From Candidatus Saccharimonadota bacterium (GTDB taxonomy: Bacteria > Patescibacteriota > Saccharimonadia > Saccharimonadales > UBA10212): a stretch of 6,159 nucleotides of DNA. Shown here piece by piece: positions 1-5,124 of the stretch. Each line of letters begins with the position of its first letter. Position 1 is the first letter of the stretch. The stretch spans positions 1 to 6,159 of the forward strand of contig JAQGHE010000041.1 in NCBI GenBank assembly GCA_028288985.1. Reading direction: 5' to 3'. The translations under genes and the position numbers were made by a program. The notes under the pieces are model-generated. The model was not told where the DNA came from. It worked only from the letters and a program-made list of their open reading frames with translations, and did not search any database.

Positions 1-1193
1 GGGTCTTTGCGGGCGGCTTTTAGAGCCGGCGCGATACTGAATATCAACCCCACGGTAACCGATACGCCTACGGCCAGGATCACCACAGGGATACTGATTA
101 CCGGCTTCCAGGAAGTGTAGAGTTTTAGCAGTTCGTTAATTCCCAGCGAGATCAATATACCGATGAGGCCACCGCCAATAGTCAACGCCAAGCCTTCGGT
201 TAGGAATTGGCGCAGGATCTGGCGATTGGTGGCCCCCACGGCTTTTCTGATGCCGATTTCGCGCATCCGCTCGCTCACGCTAACCAGCATGATGTCCATG
301 ATACCAATGCCGCCCACCACCAAACTGATGCCCGCGATAGAAGTTATGAAGCCGGTGGCCGTATTCAAAAGTTGACCGGTAATATCCAGCAGTTCTTTTT
401 GTTTTAGAACCGTAAAATCCTGCTGCCCGCGGTGGTTTTTACTGAGGGTGTTTGAGATGTCGCTGACGGTTTTATCAAGATTGCCGCTGCTCCTCACGAA
501 GACTTGCAGGATATTAGTATTGCCGCCGGAGAGCTCCGTAGCGGCCGGCAGAGGTATAAACACGGCCGAATTTAAATCTCCCTGCGCCACTGACAGAAAA
601 CCGTTGGCAGAGGGCTCAAATACCCCATGGACGATGAAATCCTGCCCGTTGATCGTAATAGTGTGGCCGACAGGGTTAGAGTCATGGAAGAGTTGATGGG
701 CCACCGCCGGACCGACCACGGCTACGGCTTGCCCGGTATCATCCTCAGGAAAAAATTCACCATAGGCTATTTTTTGGTGCAGAAACTCTGTCATCTGACG
801 GGTGGTGCCGGCTACGAAGATATTGTCCTTGGTGCCGTCGTCGCCGGAAGCCGAGCTGGTGACAAAATCAATCGGTGCCACCGCTTTGACGGACGGTAAT
901 TTCGTTAAGGATGTAATATCGGCCGGCGTCAGGGTGCTGGTACTCAGCAGGGCCAGCAGATTAAAACTGGTGCCGGCTTGGCTATGCGTTACGAGCCGCC
1001 CGGGGCGGACTGTGAGCACGTCGCTGCCCAGAGTGTTAACCTGGCCGGCTAGTTGCTGCTTTAAACCTTCCCCCAGGCTGACGATGGTAACCACGGAGCT
1101 GACGCCGATGATAACCCCCAGCATAGTCAGTATGCTGCGCCACTTGCTTTGGCGGAGACTGGCTATGGCCATCTTAAAATTACCGCTCCACAT
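1..1193 (-). CDS. MacB/FtsX-type ABC transporter permease (3' end cut by window edge)
   Basis: Membrane subunit of a type VII (MacB/LolCDE-like) ABC transporter, which uses ATP hydrolysis in the cytoplasm to drive an extracytoplasmic domain. I translated the minus strand from the ATG at 1193 and found 397 open codons without a stop. The N-terminus has the family pattern: a basic amphipathic segment (AIASLRQSKWRSIL, residues 9-22) and a first membrane helix containing MLGVIIGVSSV (24-34). A large extracytoplasmic MacB_PCD-like domain spans about 45-275. The FtsX domain follows, with helices at about 281-306, 334-352 and 366-387 and the cytoplasmic coupling motif SERMREIGIRKAVGA (307-321). The last residues seen are APALKAARKD, where the family normally ends within about 5-15 residues, so only the extreme C-terminus is missing. 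The start lies one base after the ATPase stop. A GGAAGG ribosome site (1211-1206) sits inside the end of the ATPase gene, so the two are translationally coupled. The substrate cannot be read from sequence. Confidence 0.5.
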   Translation of the reverse strand, partial: MWSGNFKMAIASLRQSKWRSILTMLGVIIGVSSVVTIVSLGEGLKQQLAGQVNTLGSDVLTVRPGRLVTHSQAGTSFNLLALLSTSTLTPADITSLTKLPSVKAVAPIDFVTSSASGDDGTKDNIFVAGTTRQMTEFLHQKIAYGEFFPEDDTGQAVAVVGPAVAHQLFHDSNPVGHTITINGQDFIVHGVFEPSANGFLSVAQGDLNSAVFIPLPAATELSGGNTNILQVFVRSSGNLDKTVSDISNTLSKNHRGQQDFTVLKQKELLDITGQLLNTATGFITSIAGISLVVGGIGIMDIMLVSVSERMREIGIRKAVGATNRQILRQFLTEGLALTIGGGLIGILISLGINELLKLYTSWKPVISIPVVILAVGVSVTVGLIFSIAPALKAARKD

Positions 1194-1194
1194 A

Positions 1195-2058
1195 TTACTT
1201 GGCTACCTTCCGTCGGGTGGTTTTTCTTTTTTTAGGTTTAGACCTCTTCAGCTTGCTGGTAAGTTGCTGTCCGGGGACGTGCTTCATCATCGCGGAAACA
1301 CCGGCCATAATGTCGTCATCCGTAGTTTTGTGCCGGCGATAATAAGTGCGGCGGGTCCCTTTTGCCAGATGGCCGATCGGAGTCTTCTCGTCGCCGACAA
1401 TCATGCCGTCGTGCATATAAATCACCCGGTTAGCGTAGCGAGTCAATTCGGGATTGTGGGTGACTAGAAGGATGGTATTGCCGCGGCGATGGACATCGGC
1501 CAACAGTTCCATGACAACCCGGCTGTCGGTGCTATCGAGATTGCCCGTGGGCTCATCGGCGATGATAATGCTGGGGCTGTTGACGAGAGCCCGGGCGATA
1601 GCCGCCCTTTGGGCTTGGCCGCCAGACAGCTGGCGCGGCATAAAATATTCCCGCTCGCGCATGCCGACCAGCTCTAATATATCGCTAGCCCGCCGCATTC
1701 GCCGCACAGGGGCCATGCCTTTATAGGCAAGGGGAAGGGCGACGTTTTCCAGCACATTAAGCCTATTTAATAAGTTGTAGGATTGGAATACGAAACCGAT
1801 GCGGTCGCGGCGCAGTTTGGCTTGCTGGTTGGACTTTAGCCGTGAGACGTGTCGCCCATCCAGCAGATAGTCACCGTGAGTGGGCTTATCCAGCAGGCCG
1901 ATAATATTCATCAACGTAGTCTTGCCGCTGCCGGAAGGTCCCATTACGGCTACGAACTCGCCTTTTTCCACACTTAAAACAACTTCGTCCAGAGCCAAGG
2001 TTGTGGCATCGCCGAAGCCGTATATTTTGGATAATTCACGCAGTTCTATTAAGGCCAT
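1195..2058 (-). CDS. MacB/LolD-type ABC transporter ATP-binding protein with basic C-terminal tail
   Basis: Cytoplasmic ATPase partner of the permease that follows it after one base. All catalytic motifs are intact: A-loop Tyr13, Walker A GPSGSGKTT (40-48), Q-loop Gln92 in FVFQSYNLL, signature LSGGQAQR (144-151), Walker B IIIADEPT (164-171, catalytic Glu169), D-loop NLDS (173-176) and H-loop His201. The NLDS, NLL and LPLAYKG features are typical of the MacB/LolD subfamily, not of importer ATPases. The protein has 287 residues, whereas the family usually has about 220-240. The excess is a C-terminal extension from about residue 224 that ends in a very basic tail (12 Lys/Arg in the last 19 residues). 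No convincing Shine-Dalgarno precedes the ATG. The start was chosen because MALIELRELSKIYG aligns with normal family N-termini. The ATPase assignment is near certain; the substrate is unknown. Confidence 0.5.
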   Translation of the reverse strand: MALIELRELSKIYGFGDATTLALDEVVLSVEKGEFVAVMGPSGSGKTTLMNIIGLLDKPTHGDYLLDGRHVSRLKSNQQAKLRRDRIGFVFQSYNLLNRLNVLENVALPLAYKGMAPVRRMRRASDILELVGMREREYFMPRQLSGGQAQRAAIARALVNSPSIIIADEPTGNLDSTDSRVVMELLADVHRRGNTILLVTHNPELTRYANRVIYMHDGMIVGDEKTPIGHLAKGTRRTYYRRHKTTDDDIMAGVSAMMKHVPGQQLTSKLKRSKPKKRKTTRRKVAK

Positions 2059-2158
2059 AGTGGTGTTTAAAGCAGTTTAAGAAGATCCATTCCCTCGAGC
2101 AAATGGAGAAAATTTACCGAAGAATGTCTTCTTGCTCTTAAGTTTACGCTGGTAGACT

Positions 2159-2187
2159 ATTACAATACAAAAAATTTAAGTTGTAAA
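2159..2187 (-). promoter_or_regulatory. Sigma70-like promoter for the ABC exporter operon
   Basis: Read on the minus strand, TTTACA (2187-2182, 5/6 to the -35 consensus) is followed after exactly 17 bases by TGTAAT (2164-2159, 5/6 to the -10 consensus). Transcription would start near 2152 and leave a leader of about 95 bases before the ATPase ATG. That leader contains two short inverted repeats: GAAGA/TCTTC around 2119-2131, and TCCATT/AATGGA at 2086-2091 and 2102-2107. A weaker extended -10-like TGCTTTAAA (2074-2066) lies 7 bases from the ATG and could give an almost leaderless transcript. These are motif matches only. Confidence 0.5.
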
Positions 2188-2206
2188 AATGTCCCGCACA
2201 GTTCTC

Positions 2207-2215
2207 TGTTAAAAT
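2207..2215 (+). promoter_or_regulatory. Extended -10 promoter of the tRNA-Ser gene
   Basis: TGTTAAAAT matches an extended -10 (TGn + TAAAAT, 5/6 to TATAAT). The predicted start at about 2222 is only a few bases before the mature tRNA 5' end at 2225. No -35 match lies at a normal distance, which is acceptable for an extended -10 promoter. The same 9-mer appears again at 2391 and 5116. Confidence 0.5.
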
Positions 2216-2224
2216 ATCTCGTGA

Positions 2225-2348
<124 letters not shown>

Positions 2349-2371
2349 TTCTGAAAGGGCCCATTGCCATG

Positions 2372-2387
2372 CAATGCGTAACAATGC
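2372..2387 (+). repeat. Direct repeat CAATGC, 10-bp period, operator-like
   Basis: CAATGC occurs at 2372-2377 and 2382-2387, one helical turn apart. A related inverted copy (CCATTGCC, 2361-2368) lies just upstream, so ATTGC-CAT-GCAAT forms a small palindrome at 2363-2375. The cluster ends a few bases before a TGTTAAAAT box, where a regulator of the SnoaL-like gene could bind. The repeats are visible; the function is a guess. Confidence 0.5.
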
Positions 2388-2390
2388 ACA

Positions 2391-2399
2391 TGTTAAAAT
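2391..2399 (+). promoter_or_regulatory. Possible extended -10 upstream of the NTF2/SnoaL-like gene
   Basis: TGTTAAAAT here is identical to the box before the tRNA. It would start transcription near 2406 and give a leader of about 115 bases before the ATG at 2520. TTGCCA at 2364-2369 resembles a -35 but lies 24 bases from the -10, which is too far. The stretch 2400-2505 holds no gene or clear structure that I can see, only A/T-rich sequence with some weaker -10-like words. Confidence 0.5.
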
Positions 2400-2519
2400 T
2401 GAAGACGTGGGGTTTAAGCATAAAAGTTAAAATCCTCACCGCACCAATTTTCTGTTCTCAGCTATTTTTCATATTGAGACTGTTAGCTAAAACAGGAACA
2501 AAAAAATGAAAGGGGAATC

Positions 2520-2960
2520 ATGAACGACAAAGACCAAATTAAAGACGTAGTGACCAGCGTGGCTATGCTCCAAGACATGAAGCAGTGGGAGCGGCTGGAA
2601 GAATATTTCGTAAAAAAACCTTTTGTAGATAATAAAGCTCTAAGCGGCGAAATGCCGGCAGTTATACCAAAACACCGCTTGATAGACGGCTGGCACAGGG
2701 AAATCGGCGCCTATTTCTACGCTACCCGCCATTTCATCCGCCGTCTGGGAGTGCGAATGCTTAATTCCAAACGAGCTCGCGTTACGACTTCTGTTGAAAA
2801 TGTTCATTATGTGGCGGACCGCGGCGAGCGATATGCCTGGACGGTTCGCGGAACGGTGGAGTACATCCTGGTAAAAAGCACGAATGGCAGCTGGAAAATC
2901 AGCCAAATGATCTTCAAACTGCAGGATCAGGCAGTAAGGCCTTTGGGCGCCGCAGTCTAG
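2520..2960 (+). CDS. NTF2-like / SnoaL-like domain protein
   Basis: A 146-residue soluble protein without signal peptide or membrane segment. The pattern fits the NTF2-like superfamily (SnoaL_4/DUF4440 type). An N-terminal helical region with the family-like phrase MLQDMKQWERLEEYF (residues 16-30) is followed by a loop and a helix (HRLIDGWHREIGAYFYATRH, about 52-71). Alternating strands follow (ARVTTSVENVHYV, YAWTVRGTVEYILVK), then the closing strand with SWKISQMIFKLQ near 125-136. Family members form a cone-shaped pocket and include isomerases, dehydratases and proteins of unknown role; no substrate can be assigned. The ATG follows an AAAGGGG ribosome site (2509-2515) at 4 bases. A five-codon ORF (ATG 2506) ends in a TGA that overlaps the start as ATGA. 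The quinone reductase gene follows after 61 bases. Superfamily call fairly confident, function unknown. Confidence 0.5.
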   Translation: MNDKDQIKDVVTSVAMLQDMKQWERLEEYFVKKPFVDNKALSGEMPAVIPKHRLIDGWHREIGAYFYATRHFIRRLGVRMLNSKRARVTTSVENVHYVADRGERYAWTVRGTVEYILVKSTNGSWKISQMIFKLQDQAVRPLGAAV

Positions 2961-2963
2961 GCT

Positions 2964-2993
2964 TTGCCGGCTCAGGTAAGCATAAGCTACAAT
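2964..2993 (+). promoter_or_regulatory. Candidate promoter for the quinone reductase gene
   Basis: TTGCCG (2964-2969, 4/6) and TACAAT (2988-2993, 5/6) are spaced 18 bases apart, just after the preceding stop codon. The predicted start at 2999-3001 leaves a leader of only about 20 bases, containing a weak GTGGG ribosome site (3010-3014). If correct, this gene has its own transcript besides any read-through. Confidence 0.5.
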
Positions 2994-3021
2994 AACTTGT
3001 ATGCAAGTAGTGGGTATTTAA

Positions 3022-3705
3022 TTGAATGTTCTAATAGTTTATGCCGCCCAGGATCCATCGTCTTTTACGGCTTCTTTGAAAAATGTTGCCTTAAAGGAGC
3101 TGAGCGCTAAAGGCCATGGCGTCGTAGTTAGCGACTTATATGGCCTGGGCTTTTCCGCCGTGGCCCAAAAGTGGGAGTTTGTTACTACTTCCGGCAAGCA
3201 CTTTAACTATATGCTGGAACAAAAACATGCCGCTAATTTAGACATGGCCTTTTCGCCGGACATTATGGCGGAAGTTCAGAAAATCAAGCAGGCCGACCTG
3301 ATTTTATTTGTCACCCCCATCTGGTGGTTTAGCGTACCGGCCATTTTAAAAGGCTGGTTCGACCGGGTTTTAGCTATGGGCGTAACTTGGGACGGCGGCC
3401 GGATTTACGAGACTGGTTTACTGCGCGGTAAACAAAGTATGGTGATAGCCGCCGCTGGTGGTCCCGCCGATTATTATCGTCCCGAGGGCCGCCACAGGGC
3501 CTCAGTTAACCAGATTTTGCACCCCATTAACCATGGGACATTGGCTTTCTGCGGCCTTGACGTCCATGAGCCGTTTGTAGCCCTTAACGTACTGGGCGCC
3601 AGCCAGGAAGAATTGGTTCAAGCTTTAAGCGAGCTCCAGTTTCGGATGCAGCACATACAAGATAGCCCCAGTTATTTGATTAAATATGAAGACACCCCGG
3701 CTTAA
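3022..3705 (+). CDS. NQO1/MdaB-like NAD(P)H:quinone oxidoreductase (Flavodoxin_2 family), TTG start
   Basis: A 227-residue cytoplasmic flavoprotein of the Flavodoxin_2 family (NQO1, MdaB, KefF ancillary subunits). The family carries out two-electron reduction of quinones or other electrophiles with NAD(P)H, avoiding semiquinone radicals. The first strand and flavin phosphate loop are MNVLIVYAAQDPSSFTASL (1-19). The hallmark is VTPIWWFSVPAILKGWFDRV (97-116), close to the NQO1 sequence that contacts the isoalloxazine ring. The active-site glycine turn is AAAGGPADYY (143-152). The C-terminal part resembles NQO1 (QILHPINHGTLAFCGLDV), so this is the longer NQO type, not the short KefF type. The TTG start is forced: an in-frame TAA (3019-3021) abuts it, the next in-frame ATG would remove the flavin loop, and MNVLIVYA aligns with the family. 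It may help to detoxify quinones together with the convergent FMN reductase. Confidence 0.5.
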   Translation: MNVLIVYAAQDPSSFTASLKNVALKELSAKGHGVVVSDLYGLGFSAVAQKWEFVTTSGKHFNYMLEQKHAANLDMAFSPDIMAEVQKIKQADLILFVTPIWWFSVPAILKGWFDRVLAMGVTWDGGRIYETGLLRGKQSMVIAAAGGPADYYRPEGRHRASVNQILHPINHGTLAFCGLDVHEPFVALNVLGASQEELVQALSELQFRMQHIQDSPSYLIKYEDTPA

Positions 3706-3719
3706 AAAACAGGGGTGTC
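3691..3719. terminator. Hairpin between convergent reductase genes, overlapping the stop codon
   Basis: GACACCCC (3691-3698) pairs perfectly with GGGGTGTC (3712-3719) around a 13-base loop that contains the TAA stop of the quinone reductase. The spacer to the end of the facing gene is only 31 bases. No T-run follows the stem on either strand, so it is not a textbook intrinsic terminator. It may still act as a bidirectional terminator or 3'-end stabiliser. Confidence 0.5.
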
Positions 3720-3736
3720 GATTGTTAACTTAGAGC

Positions 3737-4327
3737 TTATTTGTCTTTGGCGCGCGCTGCACTCAAGGCATCGCTATACCATTTAAGTTCGCCCAAGGTT
3801 GCTTGAAGGGAAGGATGGGGCCCATATGGACGGGCTTTAACCTCTTCGCTTAAGTTGCCCTCCTCATCAATTACGTCGGCTACTCTATCGCTTAAATATG
3901 TCGCCGTGGGCGTGGTAAACGATTTTAGTCCAGGCAATACTCCTCGAAGGTGGGCTACAGCCTGCGCTCCCCCGGTTGAACCATGGGCTACGAGTGCTAC
4001 CGGTTTCTTTGCAAGCTGGAAGTCAATATAATCAAGCGCGTTTTTCAAAACGGCCGGGTATGAGCGGTTGTATTCCGGGGTAACCAGTACGAACGCATCG
4101 CCCTCAGCCATTTCATCAAGCCATTTTTTAACTTCAGGGACCGGTTTACGGTTAGGGTTGTATTGAGGAGAGATCGCCTCGTCAAACATCGGTAAATCGT
4201 AATCGGCCAGGTCTACTAGTTCTATGTCGGCTCCCTCGAGAGCCTTGGCTTCAGTAGCTACCCATTTACCGAGTCTGTCGCTAACTCGGCCTTGCCGAAT
4301 GCTGCCAATTATAACCAGTACTTTCAT
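3737..4327 (-). CDS. NAD(P)H-dependent FMN reductase family protein (FMN_red; azo/quinone/chromate reductase-like)
   Basis: A 196-residue soluble flavodoxin-fold protein of the FMN_red family (ChrR/YieF, azoreductase-type). The family uses NAD(P)H and bound FMN to reduce quinones, azo compounds, chromate or free flavin. Evidence is the FMN phosphate loop GSIRQGRVSDRL (8-19), DLPMFDE (44-50), the core signature TPEYNRSYPAVLKNALDY (83-100) and the strand-turn HGSTGGAQAVAHLR (115-128). Length is normal for the family. The exact substrate cannot be told from sequence. The start is well supported: AAGGAGG (4340-4334) lies 6 bases before the ATG, the best ribosome site in the window. The gene converges with the NQO-like gene and diverges from the DUF1361 gene. 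Its promoter region contains an inverted repeat and a triple 7-bp repeat that could serve control by a redox- or ligand-sensing repressor (inference). Confidence 0.5.
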   Translation of the reverse strand: MKVLVIIGSIRQGRVSDRLGKWVATEAKALEGADIELVDLADYDLPMFDEAISPQYNPNRKPVPEVKKWLDEMAEGDAFVLVTPEYNRSYPAVLKNALDYIDFQLAKKPVALVAHGSTGGAQAVAHLRGVLPGLKSFTTPTATYLSDRVADVIDEEGNLSEEVKARPYGPHPSLQATLGELKWYSDALSAARAKDK

Positions 4328-4343
4328 AGGGCTCCTCCTTCAG

Positions 4344-4364
4344 AGGCTTTAGGCTTTAGGCTTT
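4344..4364. repeat. Three tandem copies of a 7-bp unit (AGGCTTT)
   Basis: AGGCTTT is repeated three times without interruption (4344-4350, 4351-4357, 4358-4364). On the FMN reductase mRNA this reads AAAGCCT three times, directly before the Shine-Dalgarno. The predicted transcript start (about 4363) lies at the upstream end of the array, so the repeats would make up most of the 5' leader. The repeat is certain; any regulatory role or phase variation by slippage is speculative. Confidence 0.5.
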
Positions 4365-4369
4365 CCGGC

Positions 4370-4399
4370 ATTATGACGCATTTGGACAGAAGTTGTCTG
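4370..4399 (-). promoter_or_regulatory. Candidate promoter for the FMN reductase gene
   Basis: On the minus strand, CAGACA (4399-4394, 4/6) and CATAAT (4375-4370, 5/6) are spaced 18 bases apart, giving a leader of about 36 bases. A perfect TTGACA at 4403-4398 is also present but is 22 bases from this -10. Either way the -35 element lies in the inverted repeat at 4385-4401, as expected where a repressor competes with RNA polymerase. Confidence 0.5.
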
Positions 4400-4401
4400 T
4401 C
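4385..4401. promoter_or_regulatory. Operator-like inverted repeat in the divergent spacer
   Basis: GACAGA (4385-4390) and TCTGTC (4396-4401) form a perfect 6-bp inverted repeat around AGTTG. It covers the likely -35 of the FMN reductase promoter and lies about 37-53 bp upstream of the DUF1361 -10. Size and placement suit a dimeric repressor of the TetR, MarR or HxlR kind. No regulator gene is in the window, so the binding protein is unknown. Confidence 0.5.
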
Positions 4402-4437
4402 AAGTTCGTAACTCTTCTCTTTGCCTTCTTTGCCGGC

Positions 4438-4443
4438 TATAAT
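4438..4443 (+). promoter_or_regulatory. Consensus -10 box seven bases before the DUF1361 start codon
   Basis: A perfect TATAAT is followed by CAAGCTT and then the ATG at 4451. Transcription would begin about 6-8 bases after the box, at or next to the A of the ATG, so the message would be leaderless. The -35 region is poor (TTCTCT at 4415-4420, 3/6, 17-base spacer). No Shine-Dalgarno exists in front of the ATG, which agrees with leaderless initiation. Confidence 0.5.
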
Positions 4444-4450
4444 CAAGCTT

Positions 4451-5113
4451 ATGATTCTACGAAGTGAGACGGAGAGACGCTTCGTTACCTCCTTGGGGTT
4501 ATTGAGCCTGCTATGTCTGGGCCTGCTGGCCTTTCGAATTGTCTCAACCGGCAAATTCCAGTATTTATTTATACCGGGCAATCTGGCATTGGCTTGGGCC
4601 AGCCTGATATTTGCCTGGCTTCTTGGCCATCAACTTAAAAAATACCGCTGGAAAAGCTGGCAAAACATTATATTAACGGTGTTATGGCTAATTTTTCTGC
4701 CCAATTCCTGGTATGTGTTGACTGATCTTATTCACGTTTATCCATCCGGTCAAATCAGCCAGCTGTATGATATCGCTCTGGTGGGCTCCCTAGTGCTGAG
4801 CGGCTTTTTCCTGGGGTTTACCAGCTTATATTTAGTGCACAGGGAATTAATAAAGAGGTTGTCGGATCGACAGGCAGCCATGATCGTCGGCGGCGTTATC
4901 CTGCTAAGCAGTTTCGCTATATATCTGGGCAGAATACTGCGCTGGAACAGCTGGGACATCATAAAAAACCCTGGCGGGCTGATCTTGAATATCTCCGACC
5001 GAATTGTGGACCCTTTTGCCCATGTCAGCTCTTTTACGGTTACTGCGTTGTTCTTTGTTACGCTCAGCGTAATGTATCTGTCTTTTTGGGTTTTTGTTCA
5101 GCCCCGTCGCTAA
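4451..5113 (+). CDS. DUF1361 family integral membrane protein
   Basis: A 220-residue polytopic membrane protein. Hydrophobic segments lie at about 13-31, 43-59, 72-91, 106-128, 142-160 and 194-216, suggesting six helices. It has the hallmarks of DUF1361: FLPNSWYVLTDLIHV (82-96) with the PN...TDLIH core after the third helix, YLGRILRWNSWDI (158-170) after the fifth, and DPFAH (187-191) before the last. No biochemical function is established for the family that I know of. The first in-frame candidate is a TTG at 4421, which would add ten residues. I chose the ATG at 4451 because it keeps the basic N-terminus RSETERR directly before the first helix and sits 7 bases after a perfect TATAAT. The stop is 9 bp before argS, so some argS message may come from read-through. 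A functional link to argS is not implied. Confidence 0.5.
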   Translation: MILRSETERRFVTSLGLLSLLCLGLLAFRIVSTGKFQYLFIPGNLALAWASLIFAWLLGHQLKKYRWKSWQNIILTVLWLIFLPNSWYVLTDLIHVYPSGQISQLYDIALVGSLVLSGFFLGFTSLYLVHRELIKRLSDRQAAMIVGGVILLSSFAIYLGRILRWNSWDIIKNPGGLILNISDRIVDPFAHVSSFTVTALFFVTLSVMYLSFWVFVQPRR

Positions 5114-5115
5114 GC

Positions 5116-5124
5116 TGTTAAAAT
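5116..5124 (+). promoter_or_regulatory. Extended -10-like box overlapping the argS start codon
   Basis: TGTTAAAAT is the third copy of this 9-mer in the window, and its last two bases are the A and T of the annotated argS ATG (5123). If used, transcription starts near 5131, after the first ATG but 2-4 bases before the in-frame ATG at 5135. This would give a near-leaderless message starting at Met5. A TTG-containing word (TTGTTC, 5094-5099) is the only weak -35 candidate. Confidence 0.5.

Noticed and set aside
802..1467. 221-codon plus-strand ORF opposite the ABC operon.
   Set aside because: It is antisense to clearly real permease and ATPase coding sequence, spans the junction of both genes and has no recognisable domain. 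It is a shadow of G+C-rich codons on the other strand.
4421..4450. TTG-initiated N-terminal extension of the DUF1361 protein.
   Set aside because: It would place the start upstream of the perfect TATAAT and adds a ten-residue segment with no family support; it has no Shine-Dalgarno either.
4324..4581. 85-codon minus-strand ORF whose TGA overlaps the FMN reductase ATG as ATGA, suggesting a coupled upstream gene.
   Set aside because: It runs antisense through the start of the DUF1361 gene and across the divergent spacer with its promoters and repeats. The protein is low-complexity and resembles no family I know, and the reductase has its own strong Shine-Dalgarno. The overlap is probably chance.
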